Assembly (NCBI GenBank): GCA_946499505.1
Contig: CAMMSL010000005.1
Coordinates: 1 to 64,000, forward strand
DNA length: 64,000 nt
Direction of reading: 5' to 3'
Origin: an uncultured Lachnoclostridium sp.
GTDB lineage: Bacteria > Bacillota > Clostridia > Lachnospirales > Lachnospiraceae
In this document: positions 24,266-33,751 of the stretch, one piece after another
Numbering within the stretch: the first letter of the stretch is position 1
Layout: every line of letters starts with the position of its first letter
Notes under the pieces: model-generated
What the model was told of the DNA's origin: nothing
Database searches by the model: none
Seen by the model: the letters and a program-made list of their open reading frames with translations, nothing else
Translations under genes and position numbers: made by a program

Positions 24266-27073
24266 ATGAGGGATTATCAGGAACATAACGCGAAGGACAT
24301 CCGGGATCTGACCATATATACGAAGACTATACCGGCGCATCCGGCGTCTTTTGCAGACTTCCCGGTGGAACTTCATCCGGATATCCGTACATATCTGACA
24401 TCTCATAACATTCCCCGTCTGTACACCCATCAGGCAGAGATGTTTGAGAAAGCGCAGACTGGTGAGAATGTGGTGATCACTACCTCAACAGCCAGCGGGA
24501 AGACGCTGAGTTTTCTGCTTCCGGTGCTGCAGGCGGTTCTGGACGATCCGCTCACCAGAGCGATATTTGTCTATCCGACGAAAGCACTTGCGGCGGATCA
24601 GTACAGGGCGCTTCAGCCGGTTCTTGAGTACTTTGGAGAAGGAAGGATTTCGGCGGGTGTCTATGACGGCGATACGATGCAGGCGGAGCGCAGCCGGATC
24701 CGAAAGAGCGCGAATATTATTCTGACCAACCCGGAGATGCTGAACTCGGCGTTCCTGCCGAATCACAGCAAATACGGGTTTGATTTTATTTTTACTAATC
24801 TGAAATATGTCGTGATCGATGAGCTGCATAGCTACAGAGGAGCATTTGGCGCCCATCTGGCGAATATCTTCCGCAGAATGAAACGGGTGTGCGGGTATTA
24901 CAGATCGAAACCGCAGTTTCTCTGCAGTTCGGCCACGATTGCGAATCCGCTGGAACTCTCCGAGCGGATCTGCGGGGAGAAATTTGTGCTGATCGACAGG
25001 GACGGATCAGCTGCACCGGAGAAGGAGTACCGGATCATACAGCCGCCGGAGATCAAGGGGAAGAACGATAAGATCTATGGCAGGCGGTTCGCGTCGTCTG
25101 TCGCGGCAGATCTGATTCCCAGGCTTGTGGAAGAGGACCGGCATTTCATTGCATTTGGCAGGAGTCGTAGAAATGTAGAGGTTATCCTGAAGGAATCCCG
25201 GGACAAGCTGGATGCGGCGGGATTTTTAAGCGGGGGAGACAGCGGGAAGATCGCAGGATACCGCGGCGGATACACACCGATGGAGAGGCGGGAGATCGAG
25301 CGGAAGATGACGGATGGCGAACTCTCGGGACTTGTCTCTACGAACGCGCTGGAGCTGGGAATCGATATCGGAAGTCTGGACTCCACGGTGATCGTCGGCT
25401 ATCCGGGGACGAGAGCTTCCTTCTGGCAGCAGAGCGGGCGCGCCGGAAGGAGCAGAGGAAGCGGGGGACACAGGGGAGACAGCAGTGAAAACCACACCGG
25501 AAACTGTATTGAAAACAGCAGGGACAAAGAGACGAAGAAATGCGTCAACTTCCTGATTTTGGAGAATCAGCCTTTTGACCAGTATATTGCCATTGATCCG
25601 GAATGGCTGTTCTCGCGGTCAAGTGAAAATGCCATTGTAGATCCGGACAATCTGCTGATCGAGCTGGCACACATCCGGGCGGCGGCAGCGGAGATGCCGC
25701 TGTCCCTGGATGACGCCGCGCTGTTCCCGGATCTGGGCGAGGTGATTCCTGTGCTTATGTCTGCGGACGAAGTGAAGAGTCTTGCAGGGAGGTTCGCGTG
25801 GGCGGGACCTGCATTTCCGGCAGGAGACTACAGCCTGAGAAATATGGACAAGACCCGGTTTAAGCTGATCGTGAAAGATGATGTGGAGTTTGTGGACGGG
25901 CGGAGACTGGCGAAAGGACCCGGCAGAGAAGTGACGGAGATGGATGAATCTCAGGCTTATCATGAACTGCATCCGGGGGCGGTGTATATGCATGAGGGCG
26001 TGCTTTATGAGGTGCTGAAGCTTGATCTGGTCAGCAGGACGGCGGAGGCGGTTCCGTTTGACGGAAACTATTATACTGTACCGTCCGGAACAGAAGAGAC
26101 TCGGATTCTGCAGACATTTCAGGAAGAGGACATGGGGCGGACGCAGATCCATTTCGGAGATATTAACGTAAATGAAGTGATTTCCATGTACAAGAAACTG
26201 CAGTTCCACAATCATCAGAATCTGGGGTATGTGGAACTGACGCAGCCCCTTCAGAAATCGTATGACACGGAGAGTACATGGATTGATATTCCCCGGAATG
26301 TAGCGGATGTTTACCGCAGCCTGCTCGTCCCGAACCATATGGGAGAACTGGTATTGAACGACCATTTTGAAGGGTTGTGCTATGCAGTCAAAAATGCGGC
26401 AATGATGACGACCATGACCGAGCGGGATGATATCGATGCGGTGATCTCGAATAATGCAATCATACCGGACGCCCGGGAGGAACAGGTAGTCTCCCTTTAT
26501 ATCTATGATAAATATGAGGGAGGCCTGGGATATTCAGAAAAGATTTATGAACTGGTGCCGCAGATCATTGACAATGCCATCCGTATGGTGGAGGGCTGTT
26601 CCTGTGAGAGCGGCTGCCCGGCCTGCGTGGGAGATTATAATCTGGACAAGAAGATGGTGCTGTGGGGGCTTAAGAATCTGCTACAGGAAAGCGAGCCGCC
26701 GGAGTTTGAGGGAAAACAGATTGAAGAATCCCGTCCGTTTATTCAGAAAGGTTTTTCTTTCTATAGACTTCCATTAGAATGGCGAGCGTTTTGCGACAGC
26801 GTGATACAGAACGGGGAGAGCGGCGGCGCATTCCTGCGGACAGTGGAACAGGTCGAAGTGAACGGGCACCGGCTGATCCTGACCGTGGGCAGTTCATTCT
26901 ATGAGGGATGGCTTATGGATCCCGACAATATGCGGGGGCTGGAGAATACAGTCCGGTACCATGCGGTCTGCCCGGCGGATATGCGGATCGAGGTGCGGGT
27001 TGTGGAAAACCGGGAGAGAACGGATAAGATAAAAGGAAAATTAAGACGCAGATATGAGGATAAACTTTCATGA
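24266..27073 (+). CDS. MrfA/YprA-like DEAD-box helicase with DUF1998 cysteine cluster
   Basis: A 935-residue SF2 helicase. TASGKT (75-80) is motif I, DELH (185-188) motif II, QQSGRAGRSRGSGG motif VI. A long middle region follows, then the DUF1998-type cysteine set C778-x-C780-x3-C784-x2-C787, which in Bacillus MrfA binds zinc. About 145 extra residues follow the cysteines, making it longer than the roughly 750-residue Bacillus protein. MrfA unwinds DNA in mitomycin-type repair together with the nuclease MrfB. No MrfB is present; a UvrD-like helicase overlaps instead. AAAGGAG precedes the ATG. Confidence 0.85.
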   Translation: MRDYQEHNAKDIRDLTIYTKTIPAHPASFADFPVELHPDIRTYLTSHNIPRLYTHQAEMFEKAQTGENVVITTSTASGKTLSFLLPVLQAVLDDPLTRAIFVYPTKALAADQYRALQPVLEYFGEGRISAGVYDGDTMQAERSRIRKSANIILTNPEMLNSAFLPNHSKYGFDFIFTNLKYVVIDELHSYRGAFGAHLANIFRRMKRVCGYYRSKPQFLCSSATIANPLELSERICGEKFVLIDRDGSAAPEKEYRIIQPPEIKGKNDKIYGRRFASSVAADLIPRLVEEDRHFIAFGRSRRNVEVILKESRDKLDAAGFLSGGDSGKIAGYRGGYTPMERREIERKMTDGELSGLVSTNALELGIDIGSLDSTVIVGYPGTRASFWQQSGRAGRSRGSGGHRGDSSENHTGNCIENSRDKETKKCVNFLILENQPFDQYIAIDPEWLFSRSSENAIVDPDNLLIELAHIRAAAAEMPLSLDDAALFPDLGEVIPVLMSADEVKSLAGRFAWAGPAFPAGDYSLRNMDKTRFKLIVKDDVEFVDGRRLAKGPGREVTEMDESQAYHELHPGAVYMHEGVLYEVLKLDLVSRTAEAVPFDGNYYTVPSGTEETRILQTFQEEDMGRTQIHFGDINVNEVISMYKKLQFHNHQNLGYVELTQPLQKSYDTESTWIDIPRNVADVYRSLLVPNHMGELVLNDHFEGLCYAVKNAAMMTTMTERDDIDAVISNNAIIPDAREEQVVSLYIYDKYEGGLGYSEKIYELVPQIIDNAIRMVEGCSCESGCPACVGDYNLDKKMVLWGLKNLLQESEPPEFEGKQIEESRPFIQKGFSFYRLPLEWRAFCDSVIQNGESGGAFLRTVEQVEVNGHRLILTVGSSFYEGWLMDPDNMRGLENTVRYHAVCPADMRIEVRVVENRERTDKIKGKLRRRYEDKLS

Positions 27074-29265
27074 GTGAAGAGACAGGAGAAACCCGGCGGA
27101 TGAATGGATCACATCAGCTGGAGGAATATCAGCATACAGAAGAATTCCGCAGGCTGAATGAATATCAGAAAGCAGCGGTTCTCGATGAGAGCCCGGCCTG
27201 CGTGGTGAACGCCAATGTGGGCAGCGGTAAGACAACCGTTCTTATCGGCAAGATCATGTACCTGCATTTAGACAGAAAGATACCTCTTGAGAACATGGCT
27301 GTGCTGACCTTTACAAACAAGGCGGCGGACGAGATTGTGGAACGGCTGCGGAAGATAAAGCCGGACATCACGCCGGCTCAGGTACAGGGCTTCGGGACAT
27401 TTCACAGTGTGGCTCTCAGGATGCTCAAAAGCACACTTCCGGTGGAAGAAGCCGGGTGGACGAAAGAATTTACGGTCATGGATCCGGACGAGGAGACAGA
27501 TCTGGCGCTGGAGCTTATCGCAGAACATGGTCTTAAGGTCAAGTACAAGAATCGTCTGAAAAAACGGCTGGAGCAGGAGTATCAGAACTGGCTGGCAGGA
27601 AAAGAAGAGAGCCGGTACAGGGACGAACTGTTCCATCTCTATCCGCTTCTGGCAGAAGAAAAAAAGAAACAGAACAAAATGTCGTTTGCAGATTTGCTGA
27701 GAGTGAGTACAGAACTTCTGCAGATAAAGGCAGAGGGGGCAGGAGGGGCGGCCGACGGCGGAGCAGACAGACCGGCTTGGATTCTTGTAGATGAAGTGCA
27801 GGACAGCGATGCGCTGCAGCTTGAATTTCTGGAAGCCCTGAGGGGAGAAAGCGCGAAGATTTTCGCTGTGGGAGATCCCAATCAGGTCATTTACAGCTGG
27901 CGTGGAACAGGCGACAATATGTTCTTCCTGATCAAGCACCGGTTCGGGGCGAAAGAACTGACTCTTCCGGTCAACTATCGGTCCAATGCGTCTATCCTTA
28001 CGGCGGCGAACCGCTTTCTGCAGTTCGGAAATAAGATTCAGGGAACCCGGAATGAAGAGCACAGGATCGTGGTGCGGAATTATTATGATCCGTTTCAGGA
28101 GGCTGAATATCTTGCAGAGAAGATACAGACGCTCCATAGAAAAGGAAAGCGCTATGGGGAGATTGCTGTATTTTACAGGCTGCAGAGCCAGTCCGCGATA
28201 CTGGAAAAGGTATTCGGCAGACATGGTATTCCGTATGAGCTGTCAGTGAAAAAGACATTGAAAGATATCCCGGTGCTGAACTGGCTGATAAAGGTGCTGA
28301 GGGTGTCGGTCAATCCCTCTGATACACAGATGGAGGCGGCTGTTCTAAAAGACCCGGTGTACGGCGGGGAAAGTGCGGCCTGCCGAATGGAGAGATTTTC
28401 AGAAGAGATCGGAAACCGGCCGGCCGTGTCAGCCGGAGAGCTTTTTACATACTTCGGACTGAGGGAAGCGCTTCATCCATCGTCTTCCGGATATGCGGAA
28501 GACGAGAGCCTTGTAATGGATTTTCTGGAGAAAATGTGTGCATCCTGTAATAAGGAGGCGCAAAGCAGCGGCGGAAGCTTTAGCGGGGCAGTCCGTGAGT
28601 TTGTGAACAGTTCGGCTCTTTACGGGATGAAAACAGATGCGGGCGAAAAGACTCCCGGAGATATTTCTGTACGTGAAGAGGACGGGACAGAATATGGCGG
28701 GGAAGATGGGACGGCAGCGTTGGAAAGGGTGAAGCTGATGACGCTTCACGTTTCGAAAGGTCTGGAGTTTGATACGGTATTTATTATCGGGGTTAATCAG
28801 GGACTTATTCCTCTCAGATGTAAGAACTTTGAGCAGGAGGAAGAGGAGCGCCGTCTGTTCTTTGTCGGTATCACACGGGCTGAAAATAATCTGGAACTTT
28901 CATGGTATACAAATCCCGGTGAACATGGAGTTATAGGAGAGCCGAGCCGGTATCTGCGCATGATCCCGGAACAGCTTCTGGATTATGGGAATACAGGAAA
29001 ACAGGAGAGCGTGAGGTCCGGAGCGGGCACGGACGGAGCAGGGAGAAAGAGTGATCTCCAGCAGCTGCGAAGACAGGTGCAGGATCAGATCCGCCTGAAA
29101 CGGGAAGCCGCTCAAAAGCCGGAGGTCGTCCGGGTGAGACACCGGAAATATGGCGAGGGCATCTTAGTATCAGAAGATGAAATGATGATAGAGGCCGAGT
29201 TTGAAGGATATGGCAGAAAACAGTTCCTAAAGGCTTTTGGTGAGATAGAAATATTACACAGTTAA
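27070..29265 (+). CDS. UvrD/Rep-like ATP-dependent helicase
   Basis: A 731-residue SF1A helicase. Q-motif LNEYQKAAVL, Walker A NVGSGKTT (G51-T55), motif Ia LTFTNKAADEI, motif II VDEVQDSD, motif III GDPNQVIYSWRGT, motif V MTLHVSKGLEFDTVFI and motif VI RLFFVGITRAENNLEL are all present. The last 45 residues (VRHRKYGEGILV) form the small Tudor-like tail seen in PcrA/UvrD. It overlaps the MrfA-like gene by 4 bases, so the two helicases are made together. It is probably not the main PcrA of the cell, because the linkage to MrfA is specific. Confidence 0.9.
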   Translation: MSEETGETRRMNGSHQLEEYQHTEEFRRLNEYQKAAVLDESPACVVNANVGSGKTTVLIGKIMYLHLDRKIPLENMAVLTFTNKAADEIVERLRKIKPDITPAQVQGFGTFHSVALRMLKSTLPVEEAGWTKEFTVMDPDEETDLALELIAEHGLKVKYKNRLKKRLEQEYQNWLAGKEESRYRDELFHLYPLLAEEKKKQNKMSFADLLRVSTELLQIKAEGAGGAADGGADRPAWILVDEVQDSDALQLEFLEALRGESAKIFAVGDPNQVIYSWRGTGDNMFFLIKHRFGAKELTLPVNYRSNASILTAANRFLQFGNKIQGTRNEEHRIVVRNYYDPFQEAEYLAEKIQTLHRKGKRYGEIAVFYRLQSQSAILEKVFGRHGIPYELSVKKTLKDIPVLNWLIKVLRVSVNPSDTQMEAAVLKDPVYGGESAACRMERFSEEIGNRPAVSAGELFTYFGLREALHPSSSGYAEDESLVMDFLEKMCASCNKEAQSSGGSFSGAVREFVNSSALYGMKTDAGEKTPGDISVREEDGTEYGGEDGTAALERVKLMTLHVSKGLEFDTVFIIGVNQGLIPLRCKNFEQEEEERRLFFVGITRAENNLELSWYTNPGEHGVIGEPSRYLRMIPEQLLDYGNTGKQESVRSGAGTDGAGRKSDLQQLRRQVQDQIRLKREAAQKPEVVRVRHRKYGEGILVSEDEMMIEAEFEGYGRKQFLKAFGEIEILHS

Positions 29266-29302
29266 GAAGTCGCAAAGAAATGTTCAAAACAGCATCCTTA
29301 AA

Positions 29303-29331
29303 TTGAATCTTCCATATGTCTGTGTTAAGAT
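29303..29331 (+). promoter_or_regulatory. Promoter of the trk operon
   Basis: TTGAAT at 29303-29308 and TAAGAT at 29326-29331 with a 17-base spacer. A GGGCGG/CCGCCC hairpin follows in the leader before the ribosome site. Confidence 0.6.
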
Positions 29332-29397
29332 AGCAGTGCGCAGAGGGCGGGGAAAGATATCCGCCCGAATGCAGGGACATATGTTTAGGAGGACATT

Positions 29398-30783
29398 ATG
29401 GACAGGAGAGAAAAAAGCTCCAGAAGAGTCAGGCTGAATACAATGCAGATTGTAGCACTGGGCTTTTTTGGAGTGATTTTTTTGGGCGGCGTAATCCTGT
29501 GGCTGCCAATCTGTAATCAGAAACCCATCGAATTTATCGATGCGCTGTTTACATCTGTGACGTCGGTCTGCGTGACCGGACTTGTTACTGTTATTCCTGC
29601 GGAACAGTACACATTGTTCGGGCAGGTTGTGGTGATGATCCTTATCCAGATCGGAGGTCTGGGAGTGATCGCGTGTATGGCTCTGTTTTTCCTTCTTCTT
29701 GGGAAAAAGATATCAATGAAAGGAAGGATTCTGATCCAGGAGGCATACGGGCTCGATACTCTGTCCGGGCTGGTAAAGTTCATTATCCGTATTGTACGCG
29801 GGACATTTATTGTAGAAGGAATCGGGGCAGTGCTCTTTTCCTTTAAGTTCGTGCCGGAGTTCGGACTGGCAAAGGGAATATGGTACGGCGTTTTCCATTC
29901 AATCTCGGGATTCTGTAACGCAGGAATTGATATTATAGGGGACAGCAGTTTTATGAGATATGTAGACTCGCCGCTGGTGAGCCTGACTACAATGTTCCTG
30001 ATTGTGATGGGCGGTCTCGGATTCCCGGTATGGCACGATATCTTTGTGACGGCAAAGAAAGGCGCAGGGGAAAAAGGCGCGAGAAGGCGAATCTTTACAA
30101 GGCTTGGACTGCAGAGCAAGATCGTGCTTACGATAACCGCTTTTCTGATCATTTTCGGCACAGTGGGATATTTCCTGCTGGAGTTCAACAATCCGGAGAC
30201 CATGAAAGATTTAAGCATCCCGGAGAAGGTACTGGCTTCCGCGTTCCAGTCGGTGACAACACGTACCGCAGGCTTCGCATCGGTATCGCAGTCGGGACTT
30301 ACGGAGAGTTCAAGGCTTCTGGGATGTATACTGATGTTCATCGGAGGTTCTCCGGCAGGTACGGCGGGCGGTATCAAAACCACGACATTTGCCATGCTGA
30401 TCCTGACAATTATTTCTGTTCTGAGAGGTCATAAAGATACAGAGTGTTTCGGCAGGAGAGTCGATATGGACAGTGTGCGCTCTGCTCTTACGATCACAGT
30501 GATCACATTTACGTGCTGGCTTGCGGCTGTGGCCGCAATGTCGATCTTTGACCCGCAGACAGAGTTTCTGAATCTGATGTACGAGGCGTCTTCTGCTATC
30601 GGAACAGTCGGACTTTCAGCTGATCTGACGCCTCATCTGACACGTGCAAGCCACGTGGTACTGATGCTTTTAATGTATATCGGAAGAATCGGCCCTCTTA
30701 CGATGGCGCTTGTATTTGCAGGAAAGTCAAATAAGAGTGATAAATTCAGGGAACTGCCTGAGAAGAAGATTATGCTTGGATAA
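29398..30783 (+). CDS. TrkH/KtrB-type potassium uptake membrane subunit
   Basis: A 461-residue membrane protein with repeated M1-P-M2 units. The pore-loop signatures TSVCVTGL (first), SISGFCNAG (second), SVTTRTAGF (third) and SAIGTVGLS (fourth) each carry the filter glycine. GGSPAGTAGGIKTTTF is the conserved loop after the third unit. It takes up K+ (or Na+-coupled K+) with a TrkA/KtrA gating subunit encoded 113 bases later. AGGAGG precedes the ATG. Confidence 0.93.
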   Translation: MDRREKSSRRVRLNTMQIVALGFFGVIFLGGVILWLPICNQKPIEFIDALFTSVTSVCVTGLVTVIPAEQYTLFGQVVVMILIQIGGLGVIACMALFFLLLGKKISMKGRILIQEAYGLDTLSGLVKFIIRIVRGTFIVEGIGAVLFSFKFVPEFGLAKGIWYGVFHSISGFCNAGIDIIGDSSFMRYVDSPLVSLTTMFLIVMGGLGFPVWHDIFVTAKKGAGEKGARRRIFTRLGLQSKIVLTITAFLIIFGTVGYFLLEFNNPETMKDLSIPEKVLASAFQSVTTRTAGFASVSQSGLTESSRLLGCILMFIGGSPAGTAGGIKTTTFAMLILTIISVLRGHKDTECFGRRVDMDSVRSALTITVITFTCWLAAVAAMSIFDPQTEFLNLMYEASSAIGTVGLSADLTPHLTRASHVVLMLLMYIGRIGPLTMALVFAGKSNKSDKFRELPEKKIMLG

Positions 30784-30807
30784 TATTTATCGCTTATAGA
30801 ATATAAA

Positions 30808-30844
30808 CGGAACGATCCGCGGCATCATAGCCGGGGTATAACCC
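30808..30844 (+). ncRNA. Three-hairpin structured RNA element, copy A (upstream of trkA)
   Basis: Hairpin 1 is CGGA-ACGA-TCCG (30808-30819). Hairpin 2 is GGC-ATCATA-GCC (30821-30832). Hairpin 3 is GGG with CCC (30833-30844). Copy B at 58751-58791 keeps the loop ATCATA and the ACRA loop but changes the stems in matching pairs (GGC/GCC becomes GAC/GTC). It lies between trkH and trkA, about 50 bases before the trkA start. It resembles, as far as I remember, the Na+-I (DUF1646) riboswitch class; this needs a covariance-model search. Confidence 0.6.
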
Positions 30845-30896
30845 TCAAGCTCAATGGATGCTGTAATAAAAATATTTCAGACAGGAGAGTAAGAAA

Positions 30897-31559
30897 ATGA
30901 GTAAACAATTCGCTGTACTGGGACTGGGAAGCTTTGGATGGAGCGTGGCTCTGACACTGGAGAAAATGGGCGCGGATGTGCTTGTAGTCGATGAATCTTT
31001 TGAGAAGATTCAGGAGATTTCTGAGCAGGTATCCTATGCGCTTAAGGCGGATGTGTCCGATCCGGAAGCGCTGGAGACTCTGGGCGGGAGAAACCTCGAC
31101 GGGGCAGTGATCGCGGTCTCCGAGAATTTCGAGGCGAGCATTATGGCAACGATGCTATGTAAAGAGATGGGGATTCCGATGGTGCTGGCAAAAGCAAAAG
31201 ATAAGCTTCAGGGAACGATCCTCAAAAAAGTCGGCGCAGATTCGGTCGTATATCCTGAGATCGAGATGGGCGGACGCGTGGCAAAGAATCTGGTGGCAAA
31301 AGAGTTCTCTGACTGGATCGAGCTGTCGGATGACTACAGCATGGTTGAAGCTGTAGTACCGGAAGCATGGCAGGGGAAATGTCTTGCTGACCTGAAAGTA
31401 CGTGAACGTTTCGGAATTAACGTAGTCGGTATTATTATCAACAAACAGGTGGATGTCACTTTTGATCCGATGGAACCGCTTCCGGCAAACGGAATCCTGA
31501 TTATGATCGGTTCGAATGACGTCCTGCAGAAATTTGATACAAAGAAGGAACGCAGATAA
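30897..31559 (+). CDS. TrkA/KtrA-type potassium channel regulatory subunit
   Basis: A 220-residue protein. The RCK_N Rossmann domain (FAVLGLGSFGWSVALTLEKMGADVLVVD, with GxGxFG) binds nucleotide and gates the membrane subunit. The C-terminal RCK_C domain starts near residue 135 (SMVEAVVPEAWQGKCLADLKVRERFGINVVGI) and in KtrA relatives binds c-di-AMP. It follows trkH and the small RNA element. Its stop shares a base with the next start (TAATG). Confidence 0.93.
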   Translation: MSKQFAVLGLGSFGWSVALTLEKMGADVLVVDESFEKIQEISEQVSYALKADVSDPEALETLGGRNLDGAVIAVSENFEASIMATMLCKEMGIPMVLAKAKDKLQGTILKKVGADSVVYPEIEMGGRVAKNLVAKEFSDWIELSDDYSMVEAVVPEAWQGKCLADLKVRERFGINVVGIIINKQVDVTFDPMEPLPANGILIMIGSNDVLQKFDTKKERR

Positions 31560-32362
31560 TGATTACAAGTACTGCAAATGCACAGGTAAAAGAGCTGGTA
31601 AAACTGATGAAGAAGAGCAGGGCGAGGGATGAGGCACAGGTGTTCCTGGTCGAGGGCCCGCGTATGGCAGGGGAACTGACTTCTGACCCGGGCTGGTGCA
31701 CAGAGATTGAGAAAATCTATCTTTCTGAGAGTTATTCCGGAAGAAACAAGGGAGAACATCAGGATCTTGAGAGGACCGCGCCGGTGGAAATACTTTCAGA
31801 TTCTGTGTTTGCTCACGTGTCAGACACGAAGACCCCTCAGGGCATACTTGCCGTTGTGAGAAGAAGAACATATAATATGTCGGATATTCTCGGGAGAGAT
31901 CCGGCGCACGCCCATGTACTCGTCCTTGATAATCTTCAGGATCCGGGAAATCTGGGAACAATCTTCCGTACGGCCGAGGCTGCCGGGGTGACGGGAATTA
32001 TCCTGAGCCGCGACTGTGTGGATATTTATAATCCGAAGGTAGTCCGCTCTACAATGGGAGCGGTGCTCCGTATGCCGTTTCTGTATGTGGATGATCTGCC
32101 GGGAACGATCAGTGAACTGAAAGGAACAGGAATCAGAGTTTATGCGGCTCATCTGAAAGGTATGCACGCATATGATCAGGAAGATTACAGGACAGGTTGC
32201 GCCTTCCTGATCGGAAATGAAGGAAACGGACTGAGAGACGAAGTGGCGGAATGCGCGGATCATTACGTGATTATCCCCATGCAGGGAAAAGCGGAGTCAT
32301 TGAATGCAGCAGTTGCGGCAGCTGTGCTTATGTTTGAAGTGAGCAGGCAGCGGAGGAGCTGA
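31559..32362 (+). CDS. SpoU/TrmH-family RNA 2'-O-methyltransferase
   Basis: A 267-residue protein. The N-terminal substrate-binding domain has VKELVKLMKKSRARDEAQVFLVEGPRM. The SPOUT catalytic domain has LDNLQDPGNLGTIFRTAEAAGV (motif 1), FLIGNEGNGLRDEV (motif 2) and IPMQGKAESLNAAVAAAVLMFE (motif 3). The trefoil knot binds S-adenosylmethionine. It methylates a ribose in rRNA or tRNA; the site cannot be told. It is coupled to trkA by TAATG, although the functions are not related. Confidence 0.93.
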   Translation: MITSTANAQVKELVKLMKKSRARDEAQVFLVEGPRMAGELTSDPGWCTEIEKIYLSESYSGRNKGEHQDLERTAPVEILSDSVFAHVSDTKTPQGILAVVRRRTYNMSDILGRDPAHAHVLVLDNLQDPGNLGTIFRTAEAAGVTGIILSRDCVDIYNPKVVRSTMGAVLRMPFLYVDDLPGTISELKGTGIRVYAAHLKGMHAYDQEDYRTGCAFLIGNEGNGLRDEVAECADHYVIIPMQGKAESLNAAVAAAVLMFEVSRQRRS

Positions 32363-32395
32363 AATGCCGGTTAATGAGGGTTAAACAGTATACAG

Positions 32396-32428
32396 GCAGG
32401 ATCTGAAAGGGCAGATCCTGCTTTGTTA
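32396..32428 (+). terminator. Terminator after the methyltransferase gene
   Basis: A perfect 10-bp stem, GCAGGATCTG (32396-32405) with CAGATCCTGC (32412-32421), and a T-rich tail. Confidence 0.85.
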
Positions 32429-32484
32429 TATTATCCTGACTGTTCAGCCGTACCATCTGCAAAGTGGAACTGCAATGATGTAAA

Positions 32485-32527
32485 TTTATGCATAAGTATT
32501 GCATTTTTATGCATAAGTATGTATAAT
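32485..32527 (+). promoter_or_regulatory. argF promoter with twin ARG-box-like repeats
   Basis: A 15-base direct repeat TTTATGCATAAGTAT at 32485-32499 and 32506-32520, start to start 21 bases, the spacing ArgR hexamers use for paired ARG boxes. The -35 TTGCAT (32499-32504) and -10 TATAAT (32522-32527) have a 17-base spacer lying inside the repeats, so binding would repress. A further dyad ATACAG-AATA-CTGTAT lies at 32540-32555. Confidence 0.7.
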
Positions 32528-32641
32528 AGGTCATGTTTCATACAGAATACTGTATAGCGGGGCAGCCGCAGCACGTCAGTAAACTATACGGATGGCGTGA
32601 ATTAAACGGTTATTAATTTATAAGATAGAGAGGGACATATT

Positions 32642-33637
32642 ATGAATTTAAAAGGACGTAATTTTCTTACATTAAAGGACTTCACACCGGAGGAGATCAC
32701 TTACCTGATCGATCTTTCTGCCGAGGTAAAGGAGAAGAAGAAAAACGGAGTGCCGGTTGACAATTATAAAGGAAAGAATGTGGCGCTTATCTTTGAAAAG
32801 GACAGTACAAGGACGCGCTGTGCGTTTGAGGTTGCGGCACATGATATGGGCATGGGTACTACATATCTCGGACCGACCGGTTCCCAGATGGGAAAGAAGG
32901 AGAGTATCGAGGATACTGCGCGGGTATTGGGCAGGATGTTTGACGGTATCGAGTACCGCGGTTTCGGGCAGGAGATCGTGGAAGAGCTGGCGAAATACGC
33001 AGGGGTACCGGTGTGGAACGGCCTGACGAATGAATATCATCCGACTCAGATGCTTGCCGATATGCTGACCATCCGCGAGAATTTCGGCACACTGAAAGGT
33101 CTGAAGCTGGTTTACATGGGCGACGCCCGCTACAACATGGGGAATTCCCTTATGGTTGCCTGCTCCAAGCTGGGGCTTGACTTTGCGGCGTGCACAACAG
33201 AAGAGTATTTCCCGAATGCAGAGCTTGTTGCACAGTGTCAGGAGTATGCAAAGGAATCAGGCGCAACGATCACGCTGACATCCGATGTAAAAGAGGGAAC
33301 GAAAGATGCCGACGTTATCTACACAGATGTATGGGTATCCATGGGAGAGCCGGACGAAGTATGGGAGAAGAGGATTAAAGAGCTCTCTCCATATAAAGTG
33401 ACAAAAGAAGTTATGGCAAATGCAAAAGACAGCGCAATTTTCCTGCACTGCCTGCCGGCATTCCATGACCTGAAGACAAAGATCGGAAAAGAAATGGGCG
33501 AGCGTTTTAATATAGAAGATATGGAAGTGACGGATGAGGTATTTGAATCCGAACAGTCTAAAGTGTTTGACGAGGCAGAGAACCGTATGCACACGATCAA
33601 GGCTGTCATGATGGCTACTTTGGGAGTTCAGGAGTAA
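32642..33637 (+). CDS. argF: Ornithine carbamoyltransferase
   Basis: A 331-residue enzyme that joins carbamoyl phosphate and ornithine to citrulline in arginine synthesis. STRTR (near residue 56) binds carbamoyl phosphate, HPTQ near residue 134 is the second half of that site, and HCLPAFHD near 273 carries the catalytic cysteine. The length is normal for the family. No other arginine gene is next to it. The ARG-box-like repeats at the promoter favour the biosynthetic role over the catabolic ArcB role, though the two are hard to separate by sequence. Confidence 0.94.
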   Translation: MNLKGRNFLTLKDFTPEEITYLIDLSAEVKEKKKNGVPVDNYKGKNVALIFEKDSTRTRCAFEVAAHDMGMGTTYLGPTGSQMGKKESIEDTARVLGRMFDGIEYRGFGQEIVEELAKYAGVPVWNGLTNEYHPTQMLADMLTIRENFGTLKGLKLVYMGDARYNMGNSLMVACSKLGLDFAACTTEEYFPNAELVAQCQEYAKESGATITLTSDVKEGTKDADVIYTDVWVSMGEPDEVWEKRIKELSPYKVTKEVMANAKDSAIFLHCLPAFHDLKTKIGKEMGERFNIEDMEVTDEVFESEQSKVFDEAENRMHTIKAVMMATLGVQE

Positions 33638-33751
33638 TTTTTGGTAAATTTTGCACTTGTTTCCGGGAAAAAGGTGTAATAAAATAGCACTATATTTTGC
33701 ATCACATCGACGATATTATGATTCTGCAGCTTGTTAAAATGGGGTGTACAA

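Noticed and set aside
29346-29368. Riboswitch in the trkH leader
   Set aside because: Only one simple GC hairpin; no core resembling a ydaO/c-di-AMP riboswitch.
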